Shown here in pieces: positions 48,656 to 64,000 of a DNA stretch of 64,000 nt. The notes under the pieces are model-generated. The model saw nothing but the letters and a program-made list of their open reading frames with translations, was not told where the DNA came from and made no database searches. Source of the stretch: Carallia brachiata. Lineage: Eukaryota; Streptophyta; Magnoliopsida; Malpighiales; Rhizophoraceae. The translations under genes were made by a program, and so were the position numbers. The DNA lies in contig JADCRB010000036.1 of the NCBI GenBank assembly GCA_021464245.1, forward strand, positions 2,795,947-2,859,946. Direction: 5' to 3'. Numbering within the stretch: the first letter of the stretch is position 1; the number at the start of each line of letters is the position of its first letter.

Positions 48656-50330
48656 GTTGCGCAAATGTGTTTGTCTAAAGATACTGTTTCTTTGGTTTAC
48701 CAGGCGGATATGCTGGGCTGCAGATCATCACCAAGCGGTTGAGATATAAGTAATGCTTTCCTGTTTTGAGCTGGGGGGCATATAACAAGCACACTGCAGT
48801 TTCTGTTCTCTGCCTTGGATTTTGTTGATGCTCGGGAAAATTGGCATGTCATTCTGCTTTTAGCATTTACTATGCACTTATGCCTTGCCTGTAAATAGAG
48901 GAAATAGGGGCTGAGTAGTACAGCATTGGCCATTTGTTCAGTTGAAGAAACAAAGAAAAAAAGGGATGAGAAAATTTTGTTTCAGAGGATGAATGATTGC
49001 TTCTAGCCATTTTTAATTGTTTCATGTAACTCATAATACAACAGAGGTTGGTATGTGCATAGCTTCCCTGTTTCTTGATTGAACTATTTCCTTTGAATGA
49101 CAAATATGGACTTGTGATGCAGATATCACAAACTGGAAAAGGGACGAGCGAATCCCTTATTCTGCCGTAGTCTTTTTCGCTGATAATTTTCCAGTTTCTA
49201 GTGGCAATGATAACCTACTAACCTAGTCTTGATTGCCTTGGTTCACACTTGTTGGTGTCTGTATTACTTTCACATGGTTTAAAGACCACAGTTATCAATA
49301 CGCCCGTGCAAAGAAAGCATTCTGAAAGACACATTCACTAGTTGGCGTTGAATCAGCAAGGCTTTCTCTGCCTTTTTTCCCCAGGTGTTTTCTTCTGCTC
49401 AAGTTATGTAACAGGGCAAAATTAAACATCAGATTCGTTGGACTGTCTTCTTTATACTAGCAGATGTGCCAATGTATGTCCTGGATGTAAATGCAAAAAT
49501 TCTGTAATTTGTAATTTAGAATTGAAAACAGTAAACTGCAAATCGCTTCAAATCGTGTGTCAAACGCTACTCTCCTTAAAATAATATTCGCACTCCAATT
49601 CTGCACCAGAGCCTATGTGAATTCCCTTTCAAGATAAAATAAAACCCCTTGATTACACTTGTACAGTAGTGAAATCAAGACAGGAGAAGAGAATGTGCAT
49701 GCAATATTATTAAAATTGTTTGTAATTTTTCTGCAATAAAATATAAACAGTATGGATTCTTATAAAACATTTTATAAAGAACTTATTTATGGGACACAAT
49801 TGTTCAAATAACAAAACTCTTGGGTTATGACTGTTCGGACATAACTGTCAAAACAGTTAATTAACAGAAAAAATTGTAAAAAATATTCAATTATTACATA
49901 AAATTAATTAATTAAAATAATTAATTAATTATGTAATAAACTGCCACGTGACACATGCACGTGTCAAGTGGTCAAGTGCGCTTATAAAAGTGCCTAAAAT
50001 GCACCGCGTGAGCAACACTTGTCCATAAATTTCCTTTAAACCAATTAAACTAATGTCGTGTGTTTCTATATATAAAATTTTTTCCAAATCTCTTTCTCTT
50101 TTTTATGTAGAACTTTTACATTCCTTTTCTTTATTTCTTTTGAAAATACCCTTACACTGGACATTTTGTTTTTACAGAATAGTCCAGGAGATCTCCGATT
50201 TTTTTATAAATTGGGGAATATTTTAACTTTAATTTGAGTAAAAATTCTTAACTAGATTTATACCTTTCCTGATAATGATATAAAGTAGTTGTCTTTCTGG
50301 AAGATGTTAATATTGGATGTTCTGCAAAAG
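48656..50330 (+). repeat. Segmental duplication, copy B, interrupted by a solo LTR
   Basis: Diverged copy (roughly 80% by eye) of 46819-47760: last-intron tail, last exon (ATGCTGGGCTGCAGATCATC against ATGTTGGGTTGCAGATAATC) and 3' flank. The rest of the gene is absent, so this copy cannot be functional. A 671-bp LTR at 49486-50156 splits it; homology resumes at ACATTTTGTTTTTACAGAAT. Confidence 0.8.
49481..50161. mobile_element. 671-bp solo LTR with 5-bp target-site duplication
   Basis: The element 49486-50156 begins TGTAA and ends TTACA (the TG...CA rule with 5-base inverted tips). It is flanked by CTGGA at 49481-49485 and 50157-50161. The paralogous copy A has the uninterrupted site (CTGGACATTTTG at 47649). 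Inside are an imperfect palindrome (49891-49939), two CACGTG boxes (49945-49950, 49958-49963) and a TATAAAA (49983-49989), arranged like an LTR U3 promoter on the + strand. No internal retrotransposon region remains, so it arose by LTR-LTR recombination. Copia or gypsy origin is not determinable. Confidence 0.88.
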
Positions 50331-53300
50331 GTTTGATTAATCTTTCCGGAAATACCTAAGCTCTCTTTAGTTTATCTTTTCTTTATTCTTTTCCTGAGAA
50401 CTTGAACATTGCTTGAATTGGTGTCATTTGCGCTGGTGATATACGTTTCCTTTTAGGTTTTTGTTACCAATATTATTGGTTAAAACGGCACAAGATTCAC
50501 CATTGAAAATTGGGGCTGCAAAATTTCGGTCGGACCAACGTGTAGAAAACCATAGAAAACAAAGGAGAGAATGAGCTATGATTTTTCTGAGTTCTTTGTT
50601 GTTGTTTCTTCTAAACATTCAAGATTTTTCCACCATCTAATTTATGTCCAAAGCTTTTGTTCTTTACTATACAAGTGTACAAAATAATCACCATTAGATT
50701 TAACATAAAATTGATTGACTAAACACAAGTTAGCCTAATTTTACCGAAGGCTTCAAAGCCGTTACCTTTTTATTTAGAATTTACTTTTAACAACGCAATG
50801 CGTTAACCTTAACACACGGAATGTTGTGGTCATAGGAGGAATTCGGTCTAAACGGGTGCCAGGAGAAATGTCACTTATCGCCTGTATAATCATGCGAATA
50901 ATAGTCGATCAATCAACATTAGCACTCTTCTTTCAAGGAAAAAATGTGTCCCGTTAGAGTGTGAATTTGAGAAATGTTGAAATTTCTACAACCTTATTGA
51001 CAGTTTACAAATAGAGAGATTGTTTCTCCCTAAACACTTCAGCGATTTTGAATTTAAATTTTATTTTAAAATTTTAAATTCTAATTCTTAAACTGAAATG
51101 TGGTATATATATAAATAGAGAGAACGAGCTCGTTACCCAACTTATGGCTCAATGGGCCTAGGCCTGCTACTAAAAAAAGAGAGAATATATCTCCTGCTCT
51201 GTGTTTTTGGGAAAGCTTAAATATCAGGGTGTGAGACGCCCAAATGGGGATGCTTGTAATTGCAAGTGATTTGCCTTAGAGACTCTTCCCGTAGAACTTG
51301 CCTCTTTGTCAAGGGCTGATCAGGAAGCAATAATTGCCTTCCTTGGGCAATTAACCTGTTTTGTTTTGTTTAATTTCCTGATGTACCCAAAGAAGATTAA
51401 TTCAAAGAAGCAGGTGATAAGGAAGCTTCATGGAGGCTAGTCTCTATAAAAGAAATTAATCAATAATACTCACAGTAGGAAATATATGATTAAATGAACG
51501 TTGACCAAAGAGCTGTTGCCGGGACAGCCGTTAGGTGGACAGACACATCAGAATTTAAGACTCAGATGCCAAATCAAGATCTTGATATTCTCCGAGGCAT
51601 ACTAATTGTAAAATATATCGTTGGGCGTTGTATAATATGTACTCGTGTGGCTTCAATGATTTAGTATTAGGAACTATTCTAATATAGTTTCGTGTTAGTT
51701 AAAAGACTTTAAATTTAACAGTTCGATTCAAAAAGTTTATAATGAGTGTAAGAACTCGTGTTAATGTGACTATGATAAGATCTAACGATATAAAATTTGG
51801 TGTAATTAACAATTTAAATTTTTGGTATGAAAACAAATACTTAATCCTAATAATTGTTATTGGAACAAAGTTATGGATCGAGTCTCTCAATAATAGACTC
51901 TGGACATAACTAACCAATCTATAAAATCTATAATGGATGAAGTCTCTATGTTAGATACAGTCTGAGAACCACAACTTGAACTTAAAATTCATGCCTACTT
52001 AATGTGAGAAAGACTGAATTTGAATGCATTGACCCTCATAATGGGTTCGACTTAGTGGACTAAGGTTCCAAAACTCCAATTGGTAATTGCTTGTAAAGTT
52101 CCTGAACTTTGATCTCTGTTTTGTAGTAGGATGAGATGTACCATAGCTTGACATGAGATATGACCCAATATAAAACAATTATTTAAAAAAAAAGTAGATA
52201 TTTGTCAAAGTTTAAGGTCATAAACGGATCAAGCTTGAACAAAGTGATCGTTGTAAACCCAAAATCATTGGATCTCTGCCCGCAAATTATCCGTCAATTG
52301 TTAGAAACATGGTTGCTAATTTTTGTTAAGGAGAAGACTAAAAGTAATGCATGCAAAATTATAATTTTTAAGCCATGCGCTTTGGCTTTTGGTCAGGTGG
52401 TGTCCATTTGTGTTTACCAGTGAAGTTGTTAGACGTTTTTGACAACCTATATAAGATACACCATCTATCCGACGTGTGGTTTGTAATGTTTTTTTATTTT
52501 ATTTTATTTTATTGTTAACAAGTGACTTACCATGAGGAAAAACTTTTAGCAACAACTCACTAAAAAAACACGGTAAATACATATTAATGTGATATAGTTT
52601 AACAAAAAATTTATTAAATTAAAATAATTTAAATTATTAGATAAATTGAGTGTTATTTGCGTATCTCTTACTATAAAAATCGTACCTTTACATTCACAAC
52701 AAAGTGGATCCTTAATCCTTATCAATTCATTGATATATTCATTGTAGAATGTTGGTGGTTGAGTTTCCTTTTCTTAAGTAAATTATTAAGGACATTCAAT
52801 TATTAAGGGACGCCCTCTTTATTGCATATGTTAAACTATTGTGAGGTCCGTGGTCTTTATTAATTTCGTAAGCTTTCTAGCAATTAATCATTGAGAATCT
52901 CTTTTTTTTTATTTTTGAACAGAAATCATTGAGAATCAATTACGTGTAATTTTACCTACCATATACTGCATTCCACCCCGATTATTTAATTATTGTTTGG
53001 CACATGAACTCCATATTTTTAAAAGCCTCTAATTTCAGTTGTTGAGACTCTTCTCTATATTCGTTCAACTATTAATGTTTTTCTTTTCCAAAAATTGAAA
53101 GAATATGAGTTTTAAAATTCTTCTCTTTATATTAATGGTCCAATTTTTCTAGAGATAAAATTGCAAGCTTTATGAGATGTTATCTTCCTAAAACGGAAAA
53201 AGAAATTATCACCACTAATCGCCCCGTTATGGACTAGTGGGTAGAAGCATTATCGTTTTATATTAAGGTCATGAGTTCTCAACTTCTCATTAAAACGATT

Positions 53301-53689
53301 GAGACTAAACTAAGAGCGAGCATTTCTCCGTCTCTCTCTGAAAGCAGAGGTGACAAATCGTTGTCTGTTGACTAGAAATCCGAGCAAAAAATGTCGAAGA
53401 AAATTAATGTCCAAGAATTTTCTCTTCTCCAGCTACAGTTTCTCGCTGTGGTTAATTTATCCTGCTAACTGTAACTAAATTGTGCCAAATTGGGACTCTG
53501 TTATTCTATTAAAAGCTCCCAAACCTTCGCCCAACAGAGACAATCCCTCTCAAAACACACACCTACAAAGTACATAACACAAAAACACACACACACATAC
53601 ATGCTCACACAGAGGTCAAGAAACCAGCCAAAGATCTACAACAAAAAACAAGTAACAATTTATTACAACTAAAGCACCCCTTTAGCTCC
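50331..53689. other. PGDH upstream intergenic region
   Basis: AT-rich with no supported gene. A tRNA/SINE-like phrase lies at 53222-53290 (ATGGACTAGTGGGTAGAAGC, then GGTCATGAGTTCTCAAC). The last 200 bases are C/A-rich, probably PGDH leader, with (CA)n-like ACACACACAC at 53585-53597. Confidence 0.45.
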
Positions 53690-58858
<5,169 letters not shown>

Positions 58859-59770
58859 CCAATAATCATGGGGAATTTGCTTTGATACAAATCTGCAATC
58901 TTCTCAGAATCTCTACTACTCTATTAGGTTGTTCTGATTGGTAAATAAAAGAAAGATAAAAGCTGGAACCAGAAATGGACTAATCAGCTCTGCCTTTCAA
59001 CAAATGTCAGATTGTTAGTTGTGTTTCCTTGTTTTTGTTTCCCCACCCTTTTTCCTATGTTGGATTTGAAGCAAGCTCTAAGTTTAGTCCACTATGTAAT
59101 AATGTAAGTATGTTTGCATTGTTGGTTCATATGAGGTGTCATAATAAAGATTGTGGTTTTCATTCCAACCGCCGCCCCCCCCCCCCCCTCCCCAAAAAAA
59201 AGGGAAGAATTTTGTGGTTGTTTTGGTTCCTCTTGATGCTGAGCTTTGCATTATTTTGCTTGAATATTAATCCTTGATTAGTTGCTGTTAGTACAATTTT
59301 TACATTTGTCTAAAATGAAAATTTTTGAAGTCCATGAGTTAATATTGAGCAACAATTATATTTCATAAAAATTGTATTTTTCTTTTTAATTCAAGCGCTT
59401 AAAAATGTTCTTATAATTCAAAATCACATGATTGATAATAGTAAACATTAAAAAGTCAAGTTTAACTATATCATAATATAGTAAAATGTGTACAAAAAAT
59501 ACACTGTCTATTCAATATTTTTTTTATTTAAATTAATAAATTTTGCGTCAAATTATATTACATCAGCGAATAACAACTATATTATTCCTAGTGCGTTGCC
59601 ACCAAATTTTTTCTCCAATCTTCATCAATTGCATAAATAAATGGGGATAATTTGGAAAATATAGGAAATGTGTGAGAGCGCATCAACGACAAGGACCGTG
59701 TTGGTAATTCAAGGTATTTCTCTATGGGTAAGATGGTAAATTAAGCTTAATAATTTATGCACGAAATATT

Positions 59771-60265
59771 AATATTTCCAATCTTAAATTTTTAAATTTT
59801 TTTATATTTGAATTCTAAACTTTTTTAATATTTCATTTGAGTTCTAAACCTTTTAATTTTTTACTAAATCAATCCATCTATTCACCAAAAGTGATCAATT
59901 TATTAAAAAATAATTTTAATTTTACAAAAAATTATTTAAAAAAATATTAAATATATAAATTGAATGTTTTTTCTATCAAAAATATATATATGTTACTTAT
60001 TTAATTCGTATATTTATTGATTAAAAAAATATTTAATGGGTATATTTTATTAATAAAAAAAATATTTAATTTATATATTTAATTTTTTTATATAATTTTT
60101 ATTAAATTAAACCAATTTATTAATCAATTGATCACTTTTTGTAATTTAAAGGACTGATATATTATAAAATTAAAACATTTAAGGACTTAAATAAAGAATT
60201 AAAAAGGATTTAAAATTTAAATATAAAAGGATTTAAAAATTTAAAAATTTAAAAATAAAAATATT
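59771..60265. mobile_element. AT-rich inverted-repeat element, relative of 41649-42150
   Basis: The left arm AATATTTCCAATCTTAAATT with following TTTAAATTTTTTTATATTTG is inverted in the right arm (TTTAAATATAAAAGGATTTAA ending AAAAATATT). The interior shares phrases with the 41.6-kb element in the same order: TAAATCA-TC, AAA-GTG-TCAAT, then AATTGATCA and GGACTGAT. No clean target-site duplication was found. Confidence 0.5.
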
Positions 60266-60316
60266 GACGTCGCCATTTATGCACTGCAAAGAAACGCCGC
60301 CACACTATCCTCCTGC

Positions 60317-60324
60317 TAGGGTTT
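60317..60324 (+). promoter_or_regulatory. Telo-box-like motif in RRM gene leader
   Basis: TAGGGTTT, the reverse complement of AAACCCTA, lies 42 bases before the ATG. Such telo-boxes are common in plant genes of the translation and growth machinery. Chance occurrence is possible. Confidence 0.35.
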
Positions 60325-60358
60325 TATTGACTGTGATCGGAAAACTCCAAAATCTGAG

Positions 60359-63300
60359 ATGGCAGGAGCCGGACTCCACCCGTACCACCAGCAGTGGCCA
60401 CCGGCACCTGCTCCTCCTCCACCACCGGCCGTTGCCGCCGTCCCTCCTCCTCCTCCTGCCGTCCACCATCCTCCTCCTGTCCTCGTCGACGGCGCCAACC
60501 GTGGTCCCACCCACGATGAGGTTCGAACAATCTTCATAACCGGGCTTCCCGACGATGTGAAAGAAAGAGAGCTGCAGAATCTGTTGAGATGGCTGCCTGG
60601 TTACGAGGCTTCACAGGTTAATTATAAAGGGGAAAAGCCCATGGGTTTCGCCCTTTTCTCCTCTGCCCAATTCGCTATTACTGCCAAAGACGCTCTCCAG
60701 GTTTTCACTATTTTTTTTATTGTGCTAAATATATTTTTTTTTCTTCGGTTCAACCTTCAAATTCAATCTTGTTTCGGGTGGTAATTGCTTTGGTTTTTGT
60801 TTTGTGTGTGTTGGTGTATCAGGATATGGTTTTTGATGCCGAATCCAAGTCCGTGTTGCATACCGAAATGGCTAAGAAGAATCTTTTCGTTAAACGGGGT
60901 GAGATTCCGCAAAATTCATTATCCTTTTTTTTTACTTCTAGAAAAATGGATGTACAGTGTTTTTAGTTTAGATTTCTATTTGTTTCTTTAAAGATAGGGA
61001 AGTTTGTGGTTTGAGGAGATTGATTTGGTCCGCTTCTAATTGTTCCTGAGGGTTAGAATTTACTAATTTTCGACTCAAGTGCATGCCCTCAAACGTGTTT
61101 TTCGTTTTGTATACATAGCTCCGTATGTGTGTTGCACGTGTTTGTTTGATCAATGACTCGTGTTTGAGTAAGCGTGGGCGATTGGTCATATATATCACTG
61201 TATTTGTGTGGGAGAACAATGTGTTTGGGGGAAAAGTGGTGGTGTGGGAGATTGCTTGTGCGCACTAACGCCTGCATCCTTTTGTGTGTGATAGATTACT
61301 GATGTGCTGTGTTGTAGGTTGCTACGTTTTTTCCTATGTTCTATCATATAACTTATGATTTTGGGTGGTGAAAGTTATAAAACTGTGAGATGTTGTAGAG
61401 TTTGTGTTATTAGTATCCTTGGTGCAGTGATTTGTTTTATGAATAAATGTAGGAGACACATAGATCGAAGAGGAAAAATGAAGGAAGATCTGTATTTTGT
61501 AGGTAAAAGTGGCTGTGAATGAATGGAAAATGAAGCAATTAAATATAAATCCCCTTTCCCTAGTACCCCAATTTTGTGAGGTAGGGTGTTTCTTTTAGTG
61601 GTTTTGGGAGGAAGGCAAGACACCCATTCTCTTTTTTTGATAAGTTTATATTCTAAATAATACAATTAGGCATTTTCATTCTAATGAAAACCTACATCAT
61701 CAGCAAGCAAGAACCTGCTAAATGATTCTCATAATTAACTCACATTCCCATGTAATGACATTATTGTTTACTGCCTTATGATTGGAGTTTTTGATAGTGC
61801 TTCAATCCTTCTCTTTGGCTGCTGCAGTATACAGAAATTTTTTTTCTGTTTGATGGCAGTTGAACTATATAATGTTCTGTTTACCTGTGACTATCATCAA
61901 TATGTCATACAATTTTCAGCATATTATAAGATTTTGGTTTGATGGATTCTGATTCTGTTCAGCAACTTCTGGTATGGCTCAAACTGCAGTGTTGTTACAT
62001 GTTTGTCTGCAGGAATAGTGGCAGATTCAAGTCCTTATGATCAAAGCAAAAGGTTGCGAACAGGTGGTGATTATACTCACACTGCTTATACCACTCCATC
62101 TCCATTTCACCCTCCTCCGGCCCCTGTTTGGGCTCCACATGGGTAAGAAACTTTTCTCCCTCCCATGAGGTTCAACATTCATCGTTGTACCACTGGAGAA
62201 CTTTTGCGAAAGGAATCATACCCAAAAGATTTGTAAGACATTTAGAAGAGAAGGTTTATGCCATTTTTTCTCCTATTTAAATTGTGTACTTGCTTTAGAT
62301 ACATGGCTCCAGCTCCTCCTCCATATGATCCATATGCTGGTTACCCTGTTCCTCAAGTACCCATACCTGCTCCTGCTCCTATACCTGCTCCAAGCAGTTA
62401 TGTACCTGTTCAGGTAACCACATGCTAAGTTACCCATATTATATGGAGTTTTTATAGCTAATCTTTGCGTATCTCGTCCAGCAGAAAGTTTGTTTTTCTC
62501 TAATTTTCCCCCTATTTTGACATCTAGTTTCATTAAAATGGCTCTTGATCTAACAGGAAAGCTGAATGAGTTTTTTTTTTTTTTTTGGCAACATCTTTAA
62601 CTTTTTTTCCGTCTTTTATTTTGGACAAGAGTAACTTGGGGGCCTTGCTGCATTCCTTATTAGTTTTTTGTCTAATTAGCTCTACAAGAATGATAAGGTA
62701 TAGCACACTGCACACCACATGGTAGAGCCATGAATATGATGATTTTCAAGGGCCTGGAGCAAGGGCATTCCTAAGTGCCACAGATAACCAAAAATGCATA
62801 TTGTCAGCACCTTAGATGCACTGAGGTTGATGCATCTTGCCTGGCCTATTAAAAGTTCATGGAAAGTTGGAGTCGAGAGTATTAATTCATATTGAATGAA
62901 CCTTACCATTTAAAGGAGAGAAGGCTATTGTTTGTAATAGTAAACATTGAATTATCATTGGATGTGTAAATGCTTACGGTTGTTAATGGATGTGGTTGCA
63001 AATCTTGTAGTTAGGAATATACCAGCGACGTTCATGTCTTTTATGGGCCCTTAATCTATATCACTTTAAAATTTTGTTGCATGGATTTGTTGTTCTGCCT
63101 TTTCTATCAAGGACCTTTGTTTTGTACTGTCAAAATTGTAAAAAGGTTGTGATTCTGTGTGTCTCATCTATGAAGTTTGGATTATTGAGCTAAACATTTC
63201 AGTATTACGCAAAGTTTACATTGAGCACAACAACTTTACGGACACACATTATGTGTGGGATCTGTTTCCCAAGATTGTACATCTGTGTAATTCTTTTGTA

Positions 63301-64000
63301 TTTTATATGCCCTTGTTAAGAAATATCTTTCTGCCCTGACTTACTCATGGGGCGTGACTTTGTGAATTAGTTTCATATGTTCTGTGGGTTTTCTCTTTTT
63401 TTAATTTATTTTATTTAAAACTTTCAATGCAGAATACAAAAGATAATCCTCCCTGCAATACACTTTTTATTGGCAACCTTGGTGAGAACATCAATGAGGA
63501 TGAACTAAGGGGTCTATTTAGCGCGTAAGAAAACATTAGCTCTTTCTTGTGTTGGTGCTTATTTCCCAGAAGGATAATGTGGCCTTATTTTCCAGAAGGA
63601 TATTGTGGCCTATCTGAAATTCTTTGCTTATGCAGACAGCCTGGTTTCAAGCAAATGAAAATTTTGAGGCAAGAAAGGCATACCGTGTGTTTTATTGAGT
63701 TTGAAGTAAGTATTCCTTCTTCTAAAATTGGCACAGGTGAGCATTTTGATGGTTAAAATTGCTGAAAGTTTGTTTCTCCTCATTTGTAGGATGTGAACAC
63801 TGCGACCAATGTGCACCGAACTTTACAGGGGTGCAGTTATTCCAAGTTCTGGTTCTGTTGGCATGAGAATACAATATCCTTTTGAATTTGTTTTATTAGT
63901 GATATTAACAATTGTGCTCTTGTTATTTTAGTTGGTTTTTGTTTTTTTTTTTGGGGGATTGGGGGGCGGGGGGCGGGGAGGGTTTGGAGGAGCAAGGGAT
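60359..64000 (+). CDS. Two-RRM RNA-binding protein, RBPMS/scw1 type, 5' part, one frameshift
   Basis: Binds RNA through two RRMs, like animal RBPMS and yeast Whi3/scw1; the plant members are little studied. Exons seen: 60359-60700, 60823-60898, 62013-62142, 62299-62413, 63433-63524, 63636-63705 and 63790 onward. A Pro-rich N terminus (HPYHQQWPP) is followed by RRM1 with RNP2 IFITGL and RNP1 KPMGFALF, continuing through AKKNLFVKRG. A Tyr/Pro-rich linker (PPPYDPYAGYPVPQVPIP) leads to RRM2 with RNP2 LFIGNL and RNP1 TVCFIEFE. In the last visible exon, four Gs at 63828-63831 shift the frame after RTLQG; with three Gs it continues AVIPSSGSVGMRIQYP, the expected end of RRM2. The gene runs off the window, so total length and stop are unknown. 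Confidence 0.85.

Larger units (their letters stand above)
58859..60358. other. Intergenic between PGDH and the RRM gene
   Basis: PGDH 3' untranslated region to about 59280, with a C15-type run at about 59173-59187. Then AT-rich DNA including the inverted-repeat block at 59771-60265. The last 90 bases are the RRM gene leader. Confidence 0.55.

Noticed and set aside
46921..53689. Full-length retrotransposon around the solo LTR
   Set aside because: No second LTR, primer-binding site, or gag/pol-like frame is seen, and the paralogous segment shows only one 671-bp insertion.

Overview
The window is nuclear DNA from a flowering plant, most likely a woody eudicot (rosid); a Citrus-like genome is plausible but not proven. 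Genes are split by GT-AG introns, intergenic DNA is very AT-rich, three products have chloroplast or secretory targeting N termini, and the families are plant-specific or plant-typed (ZIFL transporter, ACR12-type ACT protein, MKK4/5, organellar gyrase A). No bacterial, viral, CRISPR or organelle-derived block is visible.

Layout, left to right: the 3' end of organellar DNA gyrase A (+, 65-1088); a REX1-B DNA-repair protein (+, 2211-3873); a small GIR-type CxxC/CPxC zinc-ribbon protein (+, 5537-7103); a transposon-rich gap; a 17-exon ZIFL major-facilitator transporter (+, 12635-22187); a LEA-like fragment (-, 22956-23243); ACR12-type chloroplast ACT-domain protein in ten exons (-, 26176-30745); a repeat-rich gap; an intronless MAPK kinase of the MKK4/5 group (-, 36389-37447); another repeat-rich gap; a (R)-mandelonitrile lyase-like GMC oxidoreductase (+, 44483-46920) followed by a duplicated copy of its own 3' end and a decayed PPR piece; plastid 3-phosphoglycerate dehydrogenase (+, 53690-58858); and the 5' part of a two-RRM protein of the RBPMS/scw1 type (+, 60359 to beyond the end). 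The genes are independent nuclear genes with their own promoters, not a pathway cluster. The only functional overlap I can infer is loose: ACR12-like and PGDH are both plastid proteins of amino-acid metabolism.

The intergenic DNA holds well-preserved small mobile elements whose boundaries can be read by eye: a MITE nested inside a SINE with both target-site duplications intact, two further SINEs with 12-15 bp duplications, several inverted-repeat elements, and a 671-bp solo LTR whose empty site survives in the neighbouring paralogous segment.

A recurring oddity is single-base indels in otherwise well-conserved coding exons: REX1B, ZIFL, the mandelonitrile lyase-like gene (two) and the RRM gene. 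In the two genes whose full exon set lies in the window with a single -1 event (REX1B, ZIFL), exactly one added base restores an open frame. Five events in about 9-10 kb of coding sequence suggest consensus errors in this assembly at least as strongly as true pseudogenes. I found no convincing previously undescribed biological system; the most interesting content is the transposon nesting, the duplication plus solo LTR behind the oxidoreductase gene, and the indel pattern.
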